Below are positions 63,811 to 64,000 of a stretch of DNA of 64,000 nucleotides, one piece after another (within the stretch, counting starts at the first letter, position 1; the number at the start of each line of letters is the position of its first letter). Below the pieces are notes generated by a model. The model was not told the DNA's origin. It searched no databases and saw nothing but the letters and a program-made list of their open reading frames with translations. The stretch lies in assembly GCA_002189035.1 (NCBI GenBank), contig NEEC01000072.1:1-64000 (forward strand). The letters are read 5' to 3'. The position numbers were made by a program, and so were the translations under genes. The DNA is from Utricularia gibba. Taxonomy: Eukaryota > Streptophyta > Magnoliopsida > Lamiales > Lentibulariaceae.

Positions 63811-64000
63811 CATGACATCCTAACTTCAGCAAATGCATCACGATTTTCATCGAGTAGCACCCGAATGGGCTCTGGAGCCAGACTGAACCTTGGGCCTAAC
63901 AAAGCTGCCAACTACAGCACCGCCTTAAAACGGCAAGCTATTGCTTGAAAAACCATTTAGGCAGCCGCCGAAAACCATCGTTGATAAATGCATCACTTAT
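63811..64000 (+). repeat. Partial a* monomer at the window edge
   Basis: Start of a third region-4 HOR copy (cccgaatgggctctggag, as in the other a* monomers). The array continues beyond the window. Confidence 0.88.

Larger units (their letters stand above)
1..64000 (+). repeat. Satellite array, ~312-bp monomer, ~205 copies, all head-to-tail
   Basis: The motif catgacatcc (or catgagatcc in type d) recurs every 310-314 bases from position 241 to 63811, always on this strand, with no inversion and no unique sequence between copies. Counting monomers block by block gives about 205. Every monomer carries the same ordered landmarks: an A half (catgacatcc, aaatgcat or a derivative, acgatttt, gccagacc, cgcctt) and a B half (gcagcc, aacgtt or atcgtt, aaatgcatcactt, gactatgggc, gcgcct, tgttga). 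There are no genes: open frames reach at most 155 codons, repeat on both strands with the array period, and show no domain or codon signature. I saw no transposon ends, rRNA, tRNA, telomere repeat or simple-sequence tract. A plant or animal centromeric, pericentromeric or subtelomeric satellite fits; the family is not one I recognise. Confidence 0.98.

Noticed and set aside
1-64000. CRISPR array or prokaryotic tandem repeat system
   Set aside because: There is no short repeat alternating with unique spacers; every base belongs to the 312-bp unit, and unit size and HOR structure are of eukaryotic satellite type.

Overview
The whole 64-kb window is one uninterrupted head-to-tail satellite DNA array. 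I can support no protein-coding gene, RNA gene, mobile element, CRISPR array or unique-sequence spacer anywhere in it. The many short open frames (60-155 codons) are by-products of the repeat: the same few peptides recur once per repeat unit on both strands, overlap one another, and carry no recognisable domain.

The basic unit is a monomer of about 312-314 bp. Each monomer is itself a diverged duplication of a unit of about 156 bp. The half called here 'A' begins catgacatcc or catgagatcc. The half called 'B' begins just after the ccattt..gcagcc motif. About 205 monomers fit in the window, all in the same orientation. I recognise these diagnostic monomer types: a, b, c, d, e, f, g, plus variants b*, c*, d*, a*, h and k. 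Exemplars are given in the feature list. Type f looks like a c/d fusion, k like a b/c fusion, and h carries a 66-bp internal deletion.

The types are arranged in higher-order repeats (HORs). Region 1 (1-7061) holds 4- to 7-monomer blocks. At 7062-11421 there are two copies of a 7-mer (about 2.18 kb; a b c d* g b* f). At 11422-19515 there are two copies of a 13-mer (about 4.05 kb). Region 2 (19516-40458) is the most homogeneous. It is built from a 14-mer of about 4.38 kb (9-mer a b c d e c d e f followed by 5-mer a c d e f), interrupted at 31080-36075 by two 8-mers of about 2.5 kb. Region 3 (40459-56507) holds 6-mers (about 1.87 kb) and 7-mers (about 2.18 kb), with a patch of unusually dense deletions at about 48.95-50.03 kb. 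Region 4 (56508-64000) holds a different 9-mer of about 2.75 kb that includes the deleted monomer h, in two full copies plus a partial third.

The host is almost certainly a eukaryote, because a prokaryotic genome would not carry 64 kb of gene-free satellite with nested HORs. A monomer of 156 x 2 bp (one or two nucleosome lengths) fits centromeric, pericentromeric or subtelomeric satellites of plants or animals. A plant is my leading guess, but I do not recognise the family and cannot name the species. Centromere function cannot be read from sequence alone. The biology visible here is how the array evolves: dimerisation of a 156-bp unit, unequal exchange making fusion monomers, local HOR amplification, and successive replacement of HOR families along the array.
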